DNA from: Siphonodentalium dalli
Taxonomy: Eukaryota > Mollusca > Scaphopoda > Gadilida > Siphonodentaliidae
Assembly: GCA_032622095.1 (NCBI GenBank)
Contig: CP136065.1
Location: 68,167,675-68,231,674 of the forward strand
Direction of reading: 5' to 3'
Length of the DNA: 64,000 bases
The position numbers and the translations under genes are program-made. How positions within the stretch are numbered: the stretch's first letter is position 1; the number at the start of each line of letters is the position of its first letter. Below are positions 1-10,023 of the stretch, in pieces. The notes under the pieces are model-generated. The model searched no databases. It had not been told where the DNA came from and saw only the letters and a list, made by a program, of their open reading frames with translations.

Positions 1-89
1 TAACCGTTTCGCCAGAGTATTGATTGATGAATTCAAATTGTTGAATATATATTCCTCAAAAATAGCGATACTATTATTATTGTCAAGCA

Positions 90-1167
90 ATGATTGGACA
101 TGGCAAGGAGACGTTGCAGCATACCCTCATTGCACACAAGGACATCGAGTTCGTCTTGCTGTGCGGCGTATTGAATGATGATTCCAATACACAGTACATG
201 GCGAAACATTTCGGGATTATTCCAAAAACACTACCATGTGATCTGGCATCCATCCGCTTAATTAAACGAGGATGATTGCGTTTTGACTTTTCCGGAAGAA
301 CCCGAAACCGACATATCTGAACGTCTTCTGAATAAAGTGACGCGAGATGTGAGTTCAAACAAAGAACTGTTTCAAGGAGAATCGGATATTAACATGACAG
401 GATCTGACTCTACTCGTGGTATAGACGAATTGTCACAGTGGTTGCGAGATATAGTAGATTTTTTCACTGAGCATGACCGAATGGAGGAGTGGTAATGTAT
501 CCTGCGAGAGTTAGCAAACAGACGTTTTGCTTTAGATAACATTGGCTTTCAATTAGTCCTCGATGTCCGTAATATATAGACATTCGGTTCTATCTAGCGA
601 TGACATAACAATATGGTCATTAATATTAGGGAATATCATAGGACGTTATACAGAGTTTTTAAATTTGGTCTGTGGATTAACCACATGAAAATACAGGTCA
701 CGTTCGAATTTGAGTGTCGTCACCCCAATTTTTCCGGGGTTATGGACCTTGTCTATTAAAATTTGCCGACTGTTTTTGTTTCCGGGTGATTACATTGCAT
801 TTAGTTATCTGATTGTTTTTAAATTCAACCGAATCTCTTCATATGTGGTACATAGTTCAAATTTCAGAGGACAAAGGCCATGTTTGAAGTTTGTCACGGT
901 CCAATGAATTTTGACAGAATTAAAAAAATCTACGCTCAATATAAGTTACTAAAAATCCTCGGTGTCTCTGACCTTTTATTGTTGTTGTTGCTGATGATGT
1001 TGTTGTTGTTGTTGTTACTGTTGTTGTTTTTGTTGGTGTTGTTGTTGGAATTGTTTCTGCAAAGAGACAAGGCACCTTTATGCGTTTCGCCACAGTATTC
1101 ATTGTTGAATTAACATTGTTGAATATATATTCCTCAGAAATAGCGATGCTATTATTATTGTCAAGCA
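90..1167 (+). repeat. Array monomer 1 (type A)
   Basis: This copy nearly matches monomer 3, one 2.16 kb higher-order unit away. Its open frame breaks near 265 (an extra aattaa before the acidic segment) and again at 494 (TGG TAA in place of TGG CAA). The (TTG)n tract lies at about 976-1050. Confidence 0.9.
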
Positions 1168-2249
1168 ATGATTGGACATGGCAACAAGACGCTGCAGCAT
1201 ACCCTCTTTGCACACAAGGACCTCCAGTTCGTATTGCTGAGCGGCGTATCGAGTGATGATATTCGCAATACACAGTACATGGCGAAGCATTTCGGGTTTA
1301 TTCCAAAAACACTACCATGTGATATGGCATCCATCCGCTTAAACGAGGAAGATTGCGTTTTGACTTTCGACATATCTGAACGTCCTCTGAATAAAGTGAT
1401 GCGAGATGTGAGTTCAAACAAAGAGCTGTTTCAAGGAGAATCGGACATTAACATGACATAATCTGACTCTACTCGTGATATAAACGAATTGTCACAGTTG
1501 TTGCGAGATGATATAGTATATTTTCCCACTGAGCATGACCGACTGGAGGAGTGGCAATGCGTTATGCAAGAGTTAACAACAGACGTTTCCTTTAGATAGC
1601 ATTGCCTTTCGATTATTTCTCGATGCGCGTAACCTACAGACATTCGGTTCTATCTAGCGATGACATAAAACTATGGTCATTAATATTAGGGACCATCGTA
1701 GGACGTTATACAGAGTTTTTTTTAATTTGGTCTGTGGATTAACCACATGGCGATACAAGTCAAGTTCGAATTTGAGTGTCGTCTCTGCCCAATTGTGCCG
1801 GAGCTATGGACCTTGTCTACTTAAAATTTGCCGATTTTGTTGGTTTCCGGGTGATAACTTTACTGTTAGTTATCTGATTGTTTTTAAATTCAACCGAATC
1901 TCTTCTTATGTGGTACGTTATTCAAATTTCAGAAGACAAAGGCCATGTTTGAAGTTGTTCACGGTCCAATGAATTTTGACAGACAGAACTAAACAAAATA
2001 TACGCTCAATATAAGTTACTAAAAATCCACGTGTTCGCTGACCTTTTATTGTTGTTGCTGCTGCCGATGTTGTTGTTGTTACTGTTGTTGTTGTTGTTGG
2101 TGGTGGTGTTGTTGCTGGTGTTGTTGTTGGAATTATTTCTGCAAAGAGACAAGGTACCTTTAACCGTTTCGCCAGAGTATTGATTGATGAATTCACATTG
2201 TTGAATATATATTCCTCAAAAATAGCGATACTATTATTATTGTCAAGCA
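1168..2249 (+). repeat. Array monomer 2 (type B)
   Basis: Type B is marked by the GVSSDDIRNTQYM reading, against GVLNDDSNTQYM in type A, and by lack of the PEEPE segment. The frame stops at ATG ACA TAA near 1453-1461. The (TTG)n tract lies at about 2049-2131. Confidence 0.9.
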
Positions 2250-3325
2250 ATGATTGGACATGGCAAGGAGACGCTGCAGCATACCATCATTGCACACAAG
2301 GACATCGAGATCGTCTTGCTGTGCGGCGTATTGAATGATGATTCCAATACACAGTACATGGCGAAACATTTCGGGATTATTCCAAAAACACTACCATGTG
2401 ATCTGGCATCATCCGCTTAATTAAACGAGGAAGATTGCGTTTTGACTTTTCCGAAGAACCCGAAACCGACATATCTGAACGTCTTCTGAATAAAGTGACG
2501 CGAGATGTGAGTTCAAACAAAGAGCTGTTTCAAGGAGAATCGGATATTAACATGACAGAATCTGACTCTACTCGTGGTATAGACGAATCGTCACAGTGGT
2601 TGCGAGATATAGTAGATTTTTTCACTGAGCATGACCGAATGGAGGAGTGGCAATGTATCCTGCGAGAGTTAGCAAACAGACGTTTTGCTTTAGATAACAT
2701 TGGCTTTCAATTAGTCCTCGATGTCCGTAATATATAGACATTCGGTTCTATCTAGCGATGACATAACAATATGGTCATTAATATTAGGGAATATCATAGG
2801 ACGTTATACAGAGTTTTTAAATTTGGTCTGTGGATTAACCACATGAAAATACAGGTCACGTTCGAATTTGAGTGTCGTCAGCCCAATTTTTCCGGGGTTA
2901 TGGACCTTGTCTATTAAAATTTGGCGACTGTTTTTGTTTCCGGGTGATTACTTTGCATTTAGTTATCTGATTGTTTTTAAATTCAACCGAATCTCTTCAT
3001 ATGTGGTACATAGTTCAAATTTCAGAGGACAAAGGCCATGTTTGAAGTTTGTCACGGTCCAATGAATTTTGACAGAATTAAAAAAATCTACGCTCAATAT
3101 AAGTTACTAAAAATCCTCGGTGTCTCTGACCTTTTATTGTTGTTGTTGCCGCTGATGATGTTGTTGTTGTTGTTACTGTTGTTGTTTTTGTTGGTGTTGT
3201 TGTTGGAATTGTTTCTGCAAAGAGACAAGGCACCTTTATGCGTTTCGCCACAGTATTCATTGTTGAATTAACATTGTTGAATATATATTCCTCAGAAATA
3301 GCGATGCTATTATTATTGTCAAGCA
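2250..3325 (+). repeat. Array monomer 3 (type A)
   Basis: This is the duplicate of monomer 1 at +2160. A one-base loss near 2410 and the extra aattaa near 2421 disturb the frame, but the downstream part stays open to about 2735. The (TTG)n tract lies at about 3136-3207. Confidence 0.9.
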
Positions 3326-4407
3326 ATGATTGGACATGGCAACAAGACGCTGCAGCATACCCTCTTTGCACACAAGGACCTCCAGATCGTATTGCTGAGC
3401 GGCGTATCGAGTGATGATATTCGCAATACACAGTACATGGCGAAGCATTTCGGGTTTATTCCAAAAACACTACCCTGTGATATGGCATCCATCCGCTTAA
3501 ACGAGCAAGATTGCGTTTTGACTTTCGACATATCAGAACGTCCTCTGAATAAAGTGATGCGAGATGTGAGTTCAAACAAAGAGCTGTTTCAAGGAGAATC
3601 GGACATTAACATGAAATAATCTGACTCTACTCGTGATATAGACGAATTGTCACAGTTGTTGCGAGATATAGTAGATTTTCCCACTGAGCATGACCGACTG
3701 GAGGAGTGGCAATGTTTTATGCGAGAGTTAGCAACCAGACGTTTTCCTTTAGATAGCATTGCCTTTCGATTATTTCTCGATGCGCATAAAATACAGACAT
3801 TCGGTTCTATCTAGCGATGACATCAAACTATGGTCATTAATATTAGGGACCATCGTTTGACGCTATGCAGAGTTTTTTAATTTGATCTGTGGATTAACCA
3901 CATGACGATACAGGTCAAATTCGAATTTAAGTGTCGTATGCCCTATTTTGCCGGAGCTATGGACCTTATCTACTTAAAATTTGCCGATTTTTTTGGGTTT
4001 CCGGGTGATAACTTTACTGTTAGTTATCTGATTGTTTTCAAATTCAACCGAATCTCTTCATATGTGGTACGTTGTTCAAATTTCAGAAGACAAAGGCCAT
4101 GTTTCAAGTTGTTCACGGTCCAATGAATTTTGACAGAACTAAACAAAATATACGCTCAATATAAGTTACTAAAAATCTACGTGGTCAATGACCTTTTATT
4201 GTTGTTGTTGCTGCTGATGTTGTTGTTGTTGTTGTTACTGTTGTTGTTGTTGTTGGTGTTGTTGTTGTTGCTGTTGTTGTTGTTGTTGGAATTGTTTCTG
4301 CAAAGGGACAAGGCACCATTAACCGTTTCACCAGAGTATTGATAGTTGAATTCACATTGTTGAATATATATTCCTCAAAAATGCGATACTATTATTATGG
4401 TCAAGCA
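3326..4407 (+). repeat. Array monomer 4 (type B, shared anchor of both higher-order units)
   Basis: It repeats monomer 2 at +2158 and is itself repeated as monomer 7 at +3197, so it belongs to both higher-order phases. The frame ends at ATG AAA TAA near 3611-3619. The (TTG)n tract (about 4198-4291) is one of the longest. Confidence 0.9.
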
Positions 4408-4983
4408 ATTATTGGACATGGCAAGGAGAGGCTGCAGCATATCCTCATTGCACACAAGGACATCGAGTTCGTCTTGCTGTGCGGCGTATCGAGTGATGAT
4501 TCCAATACACAGTACATGGCGAAACATATCGGGATTATTCCAAAAATGCTACTTTGTGATCTGGCATCCATCCACTTAAACGAGGAAGATTGCGTTTTGA
4601 CTTTCGACATATCTGAACGTCATCTGAATAAAGTGATGCGAGATGTGCGTTCAAACAAAGAGCTGTTTCAAGGAGAATCGGACATTAACATGACACAATC
4701 TGACTCTACTCGTGATATAGACGAATTGTCACAGTTGTTGCGAGATATAGTAGATTTTCCCACTGAGCATGACCGACTGGAGGAGTGGCAATGTTTTATG
4801 AGAGAGTTAGTAACCAGACGTTTTCCTTTAGATAGCATTTCTTTCGATTATTTCTCGATGCGCATAAAATACAGACATTCGGTTCTATCTAGCGATGACA
4901 TAAAACTATGGTCATTAATATTAGGGACCATCGTAGGACGCTATACAGAGTTTTTAAATCTGGTCTGTGGATTAACCACATGA
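4381..4983 (+). CDS. Open frame in monomer 5, 200 codons, unknown protein
   Basis: The frame runs from ATG 4381 to a stop at 4981-4983. It reads through the monomer core, IIGHGKERLQH then FVLLCGVSSDD, MAKHIGIIPK, the acidic GESDINMTQSD and the helix-like DELSQLLRDIVDFPTEHDRLEEW. A one-base difference near 4840 shifts it into a second frame (SSDDIKLWSLILGTIVGRYTEF) that other copies read only after a stop. No signal peptide or membrane segment is evident. The block DRLEEWQCFMRELATRRFPL reminds me of a recurrent block in uncharacterised invertebrate proteins, but I cannot verify this. It may be a real exon, a decayed duplicate or chance. Confidence 0.25.
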   Translation: MRYYYYGQAIIGHGKERLQHILIAHKDIEFVLLCGVSSDDSNTQYMAKHIGIIPKMLLCDLASIHLNEEDCVLTFDISERHLNKVMRDVRSNKELFQGESDINMTQSDSTRDIDELSQLLRDIVDFPTEHDRLEEWQCFMRELVTRRFPLDSISFDYFSMRIKYRHSVLSSDDIKLWSLILGTIVGRYTEFLNLVCGLTT

Positions 4984-5476
4984 CGATACAGGTCAAGTTC
5001 GAATTTGAGTGTCGTACGCCCAATTGTGCCGGAGCTATGGACCTTGTCTACTTAAAATTTGCCGATTGTTTTGGTTTCCGGGTGATAACTTTAATGTTTG
5101 TTATCTGATTGTTTTTTAATTCAACCGAATCTCTTCATATGTGGTACGTTGTTCAAATGTCAGAAGACAAATGCCATGTTTGAAGTTGTTCACGGTCCAA
5201 TGAATTTTGACAGAACTAAACAAAATATACGCTCAATATAAGTTACTAAAAATCTACGTGGTCGCTGACCTTTTATTGTTGTTGTTGTTGCTGTTGTTGT
5301 TGTTGTTACAGTTGTTGTTGTTGGTGGTGTTGTTGCTGGTGTTGTTGCTGTTGTTGGAATTGTTTCTGCAAAGAGACAAGGCACCTTTAACCGTTTCGCC
5401 AGAGTATTGATTGTTGAATTCACATTGTTGAATATATATTCCTAAAAAATGGCGATACTATTATTATTGTCAGGCA
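4408..5476 (+). repeat. Array monomer 5 (type C)
   Basis: This copy starts ATTATTGGACATGG, so the usual ATG is lost, but the frame is open from ATG 4381. It is repeated as monomer 8. The (TTG)n tract lies at about 5277-5359. Confidence 0.9.
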
Positions 5477-6522
5477 ATGATTTGACATGGCAATGAGACG
5501 TTGCAGCATACCCTCATTGCACAAAGGGACATCGAGATCGTCTTGCTGTGCGGTGTATTGAGTGATGATTCCAATACACAGTACATGGCGAAACATTTCG
5601 GGATTATTCCAAAAACACTACCCTGTGATCTGGCATCCATCCGCTTAAACGAGGAAAATTGCGTTTTGACTGTTCCGGAAGAACCCGAAACCGACATATC
5701 TGAACGTCTTCTGAATAAAGTGACGCGAGATGTGAGTTCAAACAAAGAGCTGCTTCAAGGAGAATCGGATATTAACATGACAGAATCTGACTCTACTCGT
5801 GGTATAGACGAATTGTCACAGGTGTTGCGAGATACATTAGATTTGTTCACTGAGCATGACCGAATGGAGGAGTGGCAATGTATCCTGCGAGAGTTAGCAC
5901 ACAGACGTTTTGCTTTAGATAACATTGGCTTTCAATTAGTCATCGATGTCCGTAATATATAGACATTCGGTTCTATCTAGCGATGACATAGCAATATGGT
6001 CATTAATATTAGGGAATATCATAGGACGTTATACAGAGTTTTTAAATTTGGTCTGTGGATTAATCACATGAAGATACAGGTCACGTTCGAATTTGAGTGT
6101 CCTCAGCCCAATTTTGCCGGGGTTATGGACCTTGTCTATTAAAATTTGCCGATTATCTGAGTGTTTTTAAATTCAACCTAATCTCTTCATACATGTATAT
6201 GGTACATAGTTCAAATTTCAGAGGAAAAAGGCCATGTTTGAAGTTTGTCACGGTCCAAGAATTTTGACAGAATTAAAACAATCTACGCTCAATATAAGTT
6301 ACTAAAATCCACGTGGTCTCTGACCTTTTATTGTTGTTGTTGCTGCTGATGTTGTTGTTGTTACTGTTGTTGGTGGTGTTGTTGCTGTTGTTGTTGTTGT
6401 TGGAATTGTTTCTGCAAAGAGACAAGGCACCTTTATGTGTTTCGCCACAGTATTCATTGCTGAATTAACATTGTTGAATATATATTCCTCAGAAATAGCG
6501 ATGCTATTATTATTGTCAAGCA
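5477..6522 (+). repeat. Array monomer 6 (type A variant)
   Basis: It carries the PEEPETD segment and is repeated as monomer 9. The spacer is shortened near 6145-6160, where text present in the other copies is missing. The frame is open at 5501-5962. The (TTG)n tract lies at about 6329-6402. Confidence 0.9.
5501..5962 (+). CDS. Open frame in monomer 6, unknown protein
   Basis: This is the same type A frame as at 8675-9160. The usual initiating segment is broken because GGCAAGGAGACG reads GGCAATGAGACG with an in-frame stop, so the open stretch begins downstream with a non-ATG codon. From MAKHFGIIPKTLPCDLASIR to the TAG at about 5960 it matches monomer 9 closely. It is listed as a further, partly broken copy. 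Confidence 0.2.
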   Translation: MQHTLIAQRDIEIVLLCGVLSDDSNTQYMAKHFGIIPKTLPCDLASIRLNEENCVLTVPEEPETDISERLLNKVTRDVSSNKELLQGESDINMTESDSTRGIDELSQVLRDTLDLFTEHDRMEEWQCILRELAHRRFALDNIGFQLVIDVRNI

Positions 6523-7604
6523 ATGATTGGACATGGCAACAAGACGCTGCAGCATACCCTCTTTGCACACAAGGACCTCCAGATCGTATTGCTGAGCGGC
6601 GTATCGAGTGATGATATTCGCAATACACAGTACATGGCGAAGCATTTCGGGTTTATTCCAAAAAACACTACCCTGTGATATGGCATCCATCCGCTTAAAC
6701 GAGGAAGATTGCGTTTTGACTTTCGACATATCTGAACGTCCTCTGAATAAAGTGATGCGAGATGTGAGTTCAAACAAAGAGCTGTTTCAAGGAGAATCGG
6801 ACATTAACATGAAATAATCTGACTCTACTCGTGATATAGACGAATTGTCACAGTTGTTGCGAGATATAGTAGATTTTCCCACTGAGCATGACCGACTGGA
6901 GGAGTGGCAATGTTTTATGCGAGAGTTAGCAACCAGACGTTTTCCTTTAGATAGCATTGCCTTTCGATTATTTCTCGATGCGCGTAAAATACAGACATTC
7001 GGTTCTATCTAGCGATGACATCAAACTATGGTCATTAATATTAGGGACCATCGTATGACGTTATGCAGAGTTTTTTAATTTGGTCTGTGGATTAACCACA
7101 TGACGATACAGGTCAAATTCGAATTTAAGTGTCGTACGCCCTATTTTGCCGGAGCTATGGACCTTATCTACTTAAAATTTGCCGATTTTTTTGGTTTCCG
7201 GGTGATAACTTTACTGTTAGTTATCTGATTGTTTTCAAATTCAACCGAATCTCTTCATATGTGGTACGTTGTTCAAATTTCAGAAGACAAAGGCCATGTT
7301 TCAAGTTGTTCACGGTCCAATGAATTTTGACAGAACTAAACAAAATATACGCTCAATATAAGTTACTAAAAATCTACGTGGTCAATGACCTTTTATTGTT
7401 GTTGTTGCTGCTGCTGATGTTGTTGTTGTTGTTGTTGTTACTGTTTTTGTTGTTGTTGTTGTTGTTGCTGTTGTTGTTGTTGTTGGAATTGTTTCTGCAA
7501 AGAGACAAGGCACCATTAACCGTTTCACCAGAGTATTGATAGTTGAATTCACATTGTTGAATATATATTCCTCAAAAATGCGATACTATTATTATTGTCA
7601 AGCA
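6523..7604 (+). repeat. Array monomer 7 (type B)
   Basis: This is the +3197 duplicate of monomer 4. A one-base insertion in an A run near 6660-6665 shifts the frame. The (TTG)n tract lies at about 7396-7484. Confidence 0.9.
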
Positions 7605-8090
7605 ATGATTGGACATGGCAAGGAGACGCTGCAGCATACCATCATTGCACACAAGGACATCGAGATCGTCGTGCTGTGCGGCGTATCGAGTGATGATTCC
7701 AATACACAGTACATGGCGAAACATTTCGGGATTATTCTAAAAACACTACTCTGTGATCTGGCATCCATCCGCTTAAACGAGGAAGATTGCGTTTTTACTT
7801 TCGACATATCTGAACGTCATCTGAATAAAGTGGTGCGAGATGTGCGTTCAAACAAAGAGCTGTTTCAAGGAGAATCGGACATTAACATGACACAATCTGA
7901 CTCTACTCGTGATATAGACGAATTGTCACAGTTGTTGCGAGATATAGTAGATTTTCCCACTGAGCATGACCGACTGGAGGAGTGGCAATGTTTTATGAGA
8001 GAGTTAGCAACCAGACGTTTTCCTTTAGATAGCATTGCCTTTCGATTATTTCTCGATGCGCATAAAATACAGACATTCGGTTCTATCTAG
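7578..8090 (+). CDS. Open frame in monomer 8, 170 codons, unknown protein
   Basis: ATG 7578 opens at MRYYYYCQAMIGHGKE and the frame stays open through the monomer core to a TAG at 8088-8090. The order of segments is a hydrophobic stretch (IEIVVLCGV), MAKHFGIILKTLL, LNEEDCVFTFD, a charged middle with RSNKELFQGESD, and a C-terminal helical part ending FRLFLDAHKIQTFGSI. The family is not recognised. The same reading frame recurs in monomer 9 and, with breaks, in the others. No promoter, splice sites or polyadenylation signal can be assigned. Confidence 0.3.
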   Translation: MRYYYYCQAMIGHGKETLQHTIIAHKDIEIVVLCGVSSDDSNTQYMAKHFGIILKTLLCDLASIRLNEEDCVFTFDISERHLNKVVRDVRSNKELFQGESDINMTQSDSTRDIDELSQLLRDIVDFPTEHDRLEEWQCFMRELATRRFPLDSIAFRLFLDAHKIQTFGSI

Positions 8091-8674
8091 CGATGACATA
8101 AAACTATGGTCATTAATATTAGGGACCATCGTAGGACGCTATACAGAGTTTTTAAATCTGGTCTGTGGATTAACCACATGACGATACAGGTCAAGTTCGA
8201 ATTTGAGTGTCGTACGCCCAATTTTGCCGGAGCTATGGACCTTGTCTACTTAAAATTTGCCGATCGTTTTGGTTTCCGGGTGATAACTTTACTGTTTGTT
8301 ATCTGATTGTGTTTTAATTCAACCGAATCTCTTCATATGTGGTACGTTGTTCAAATGTCAGAAGACAAATGCCATGTTGGAAGTTGTTCACGGTCCAATG
8401 AATTTTGACAGAACTAAACAAAATATACGCTCAATATAAGTTACTAAAAATCTACGTGGTCGCTGACCTTTTATTGTTGTTGTCGTTGCTGTTGTTGTTG
8501 TTGTTACAGTTGTTGTTGTTGGTGGTGTTGTTGCTGGTGTTGTTGCTGTTGTTGGAATTGTTTCTACAAAGAGACAAGGCACCTTTAACCGTTTCGCCAG
8601 AGTATTGATTGTTGAATTCACATTGTTGAATATATATTCCTCAAAAATGGCGATACTATTATTATTGTCAGGCA
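7605..8674 (+). repeat. Array monomer 8 (type C)
   Basis: This is the +3197 duplicate of monomer 5, and its full-length open frame is described separately. The (TTG)n tract lies at about 8475-8557. Confidence 0.9.
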
Positions 8675-9160
8675 ATGATTGGACATGGCAAGGAGACTTT
8701 GCAGCATACCCTCATTGCACAAAGGGACATCGAGATCGTCTTGCTGTGCGGCGTATTGAGTGATGATTCCAATACACAGTACATGGCGAAACATTTCGGG
8801 ATTATTCCAAAAACACTACCTTCTGATCTGGCATCCATCCGCTTAAACGAGGAAAATTGCGTTTTGACTGTTCCGGAAGAACCCGAAACCGACATATCTG
8901 AACGTCTTCTGAATAAAGTGACGCGAGATGTGAGTTCAAACAAAGAGCTGCTTCAAGGAGAATCGGATATTAACATGACAGAATCTGACTCTACTCGTGG
9001 TATAGACGAATTGTCACAGGTGTTGCGAGATACATTAGATTTTTTCACTGAGCATGACCGACTGGAGGAGTGGCAATGTATCCTGCGAGAGTTAGCAACC
9101 AGACGTTTTGCTTTAGATAACATTGGCTTTCAATTAGTCATCGATGTCCGTAAAATATAG
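8675..9160 (+). CDS. Open frame in monomer 9, 161 codons, unknown protein
   Basis: ATG 8675 to TAG 9158-9160 is the cleanest copy of the type A frame. Segments are MIGHGKETLQHTLIAQRD, a hydrophobic IEIVLLCGVL, MAKHFGIIPKTL, then an acidic TVPEEPETDISE absent from types B and C, and the C-terminal DRLEEWQCILRELATRRFAL. The 12-codon difference between types A and C keeps the frame, as expected for coding descent. The protein family is unknown. It could be one exon of a tandemly duplicated gene whose other exons are lost. Confidence 0.3.
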   Translation: MIGHGKETLQHTLIAQRDIEIVLLCGVLSDDSNTQYMAKHFGIIPKTLPSDLASIRLNEENCVLTVPEEPETDISERLLNKVTRDVSSNKELLQGESDINMTESDSTRGIDELSQVLRDTLDFFTEHDRLEEWQCILRELATRRFALDNIGFQLVIDVRKI

Positions 9161-9716
9161 ACATTCGGTTCTATCTAGCGATGACATAACAATATGGTGA
9201 TTAATATTAGGGACCATCATAGGACGCTATACAGAGTTTTTAAATTTGGTCTGTGGATTAACCACATGAAGATCCATGTCAGGTTCGAATTTGAGTGTCG
9301 TCCGCCCAATTTTGCCGGAGTTATGGACCTTGTCTATTAAAATTTGCCGATTGTTTTGGTTTCCGGGTGATAACTTTACATTTACTTATCTGATTGTTTT
9401 TAAATTCAACCGAATCTCTTCATATGTGGTACATAGGATAAAGGCCATGTTTGAAGTTTGTCACGGTCCAATGAATTTTGACATAATTAAAAAATTCTAC
9501 GCTCAATATAAGTTACTAAAAATCCACGTGGTCGCTGACCTTTTATTGTTGTTGCTGTTGTTGTTGCTGGTGGTCTTGCTGTTGTTGTTGTTGTTGGAAT
9601 TGCTTCTGCAATGAGACAAGGCACCTTTAAGCGTTTCGCCACATTATTGATTGTTGAATTCACATTGTTGAATATATATTCCTCAAACATGGCGATGCTA
9701 TTATTATTGTCAAGCA
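8675..9716 (+). repeat. Array monomer 9 (type A variant)
   Basis: This is the +3198 duplicate of monomer 6, with an intact 161-codon frame. About 20 bases of spacer are missing near 9435. The (TTG)n tract is the shortest (about 9546-9597). Confidence 0.9.
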
Positions 9717-10023
9717 ATGATTGGACGTGGCAACAAGAAGCTGCAGCATACCCTCATTGCTCACAAGGACCTCGAGATCGTCCTGCGGTGCGGCGTATCG
9801 AGTGATGCTATTCGCAATAGTATATGGCGAAGCATATCGGGATTATTCCAAAAGCACTACCCTGTGATCTGGCATCCATTCGCTTAAACGAGGATGATTG
9901 CGTTTTGACTTTTCCGGAAGAAACCGAAACCGACATATCTGATCGTCCTCTGAATGAAGTGACGCGATATGTGAGTTCACACAAAGAGCTGTTTCAATGA
10001 GCATCGGATATTAACATGATATA

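Noticed and set aside
880-9614. Poly-leucine open frames at each (TTG)n tract
   Set aside because: They are produced by the trinucleotide repeat, lack start context and change with tract length.
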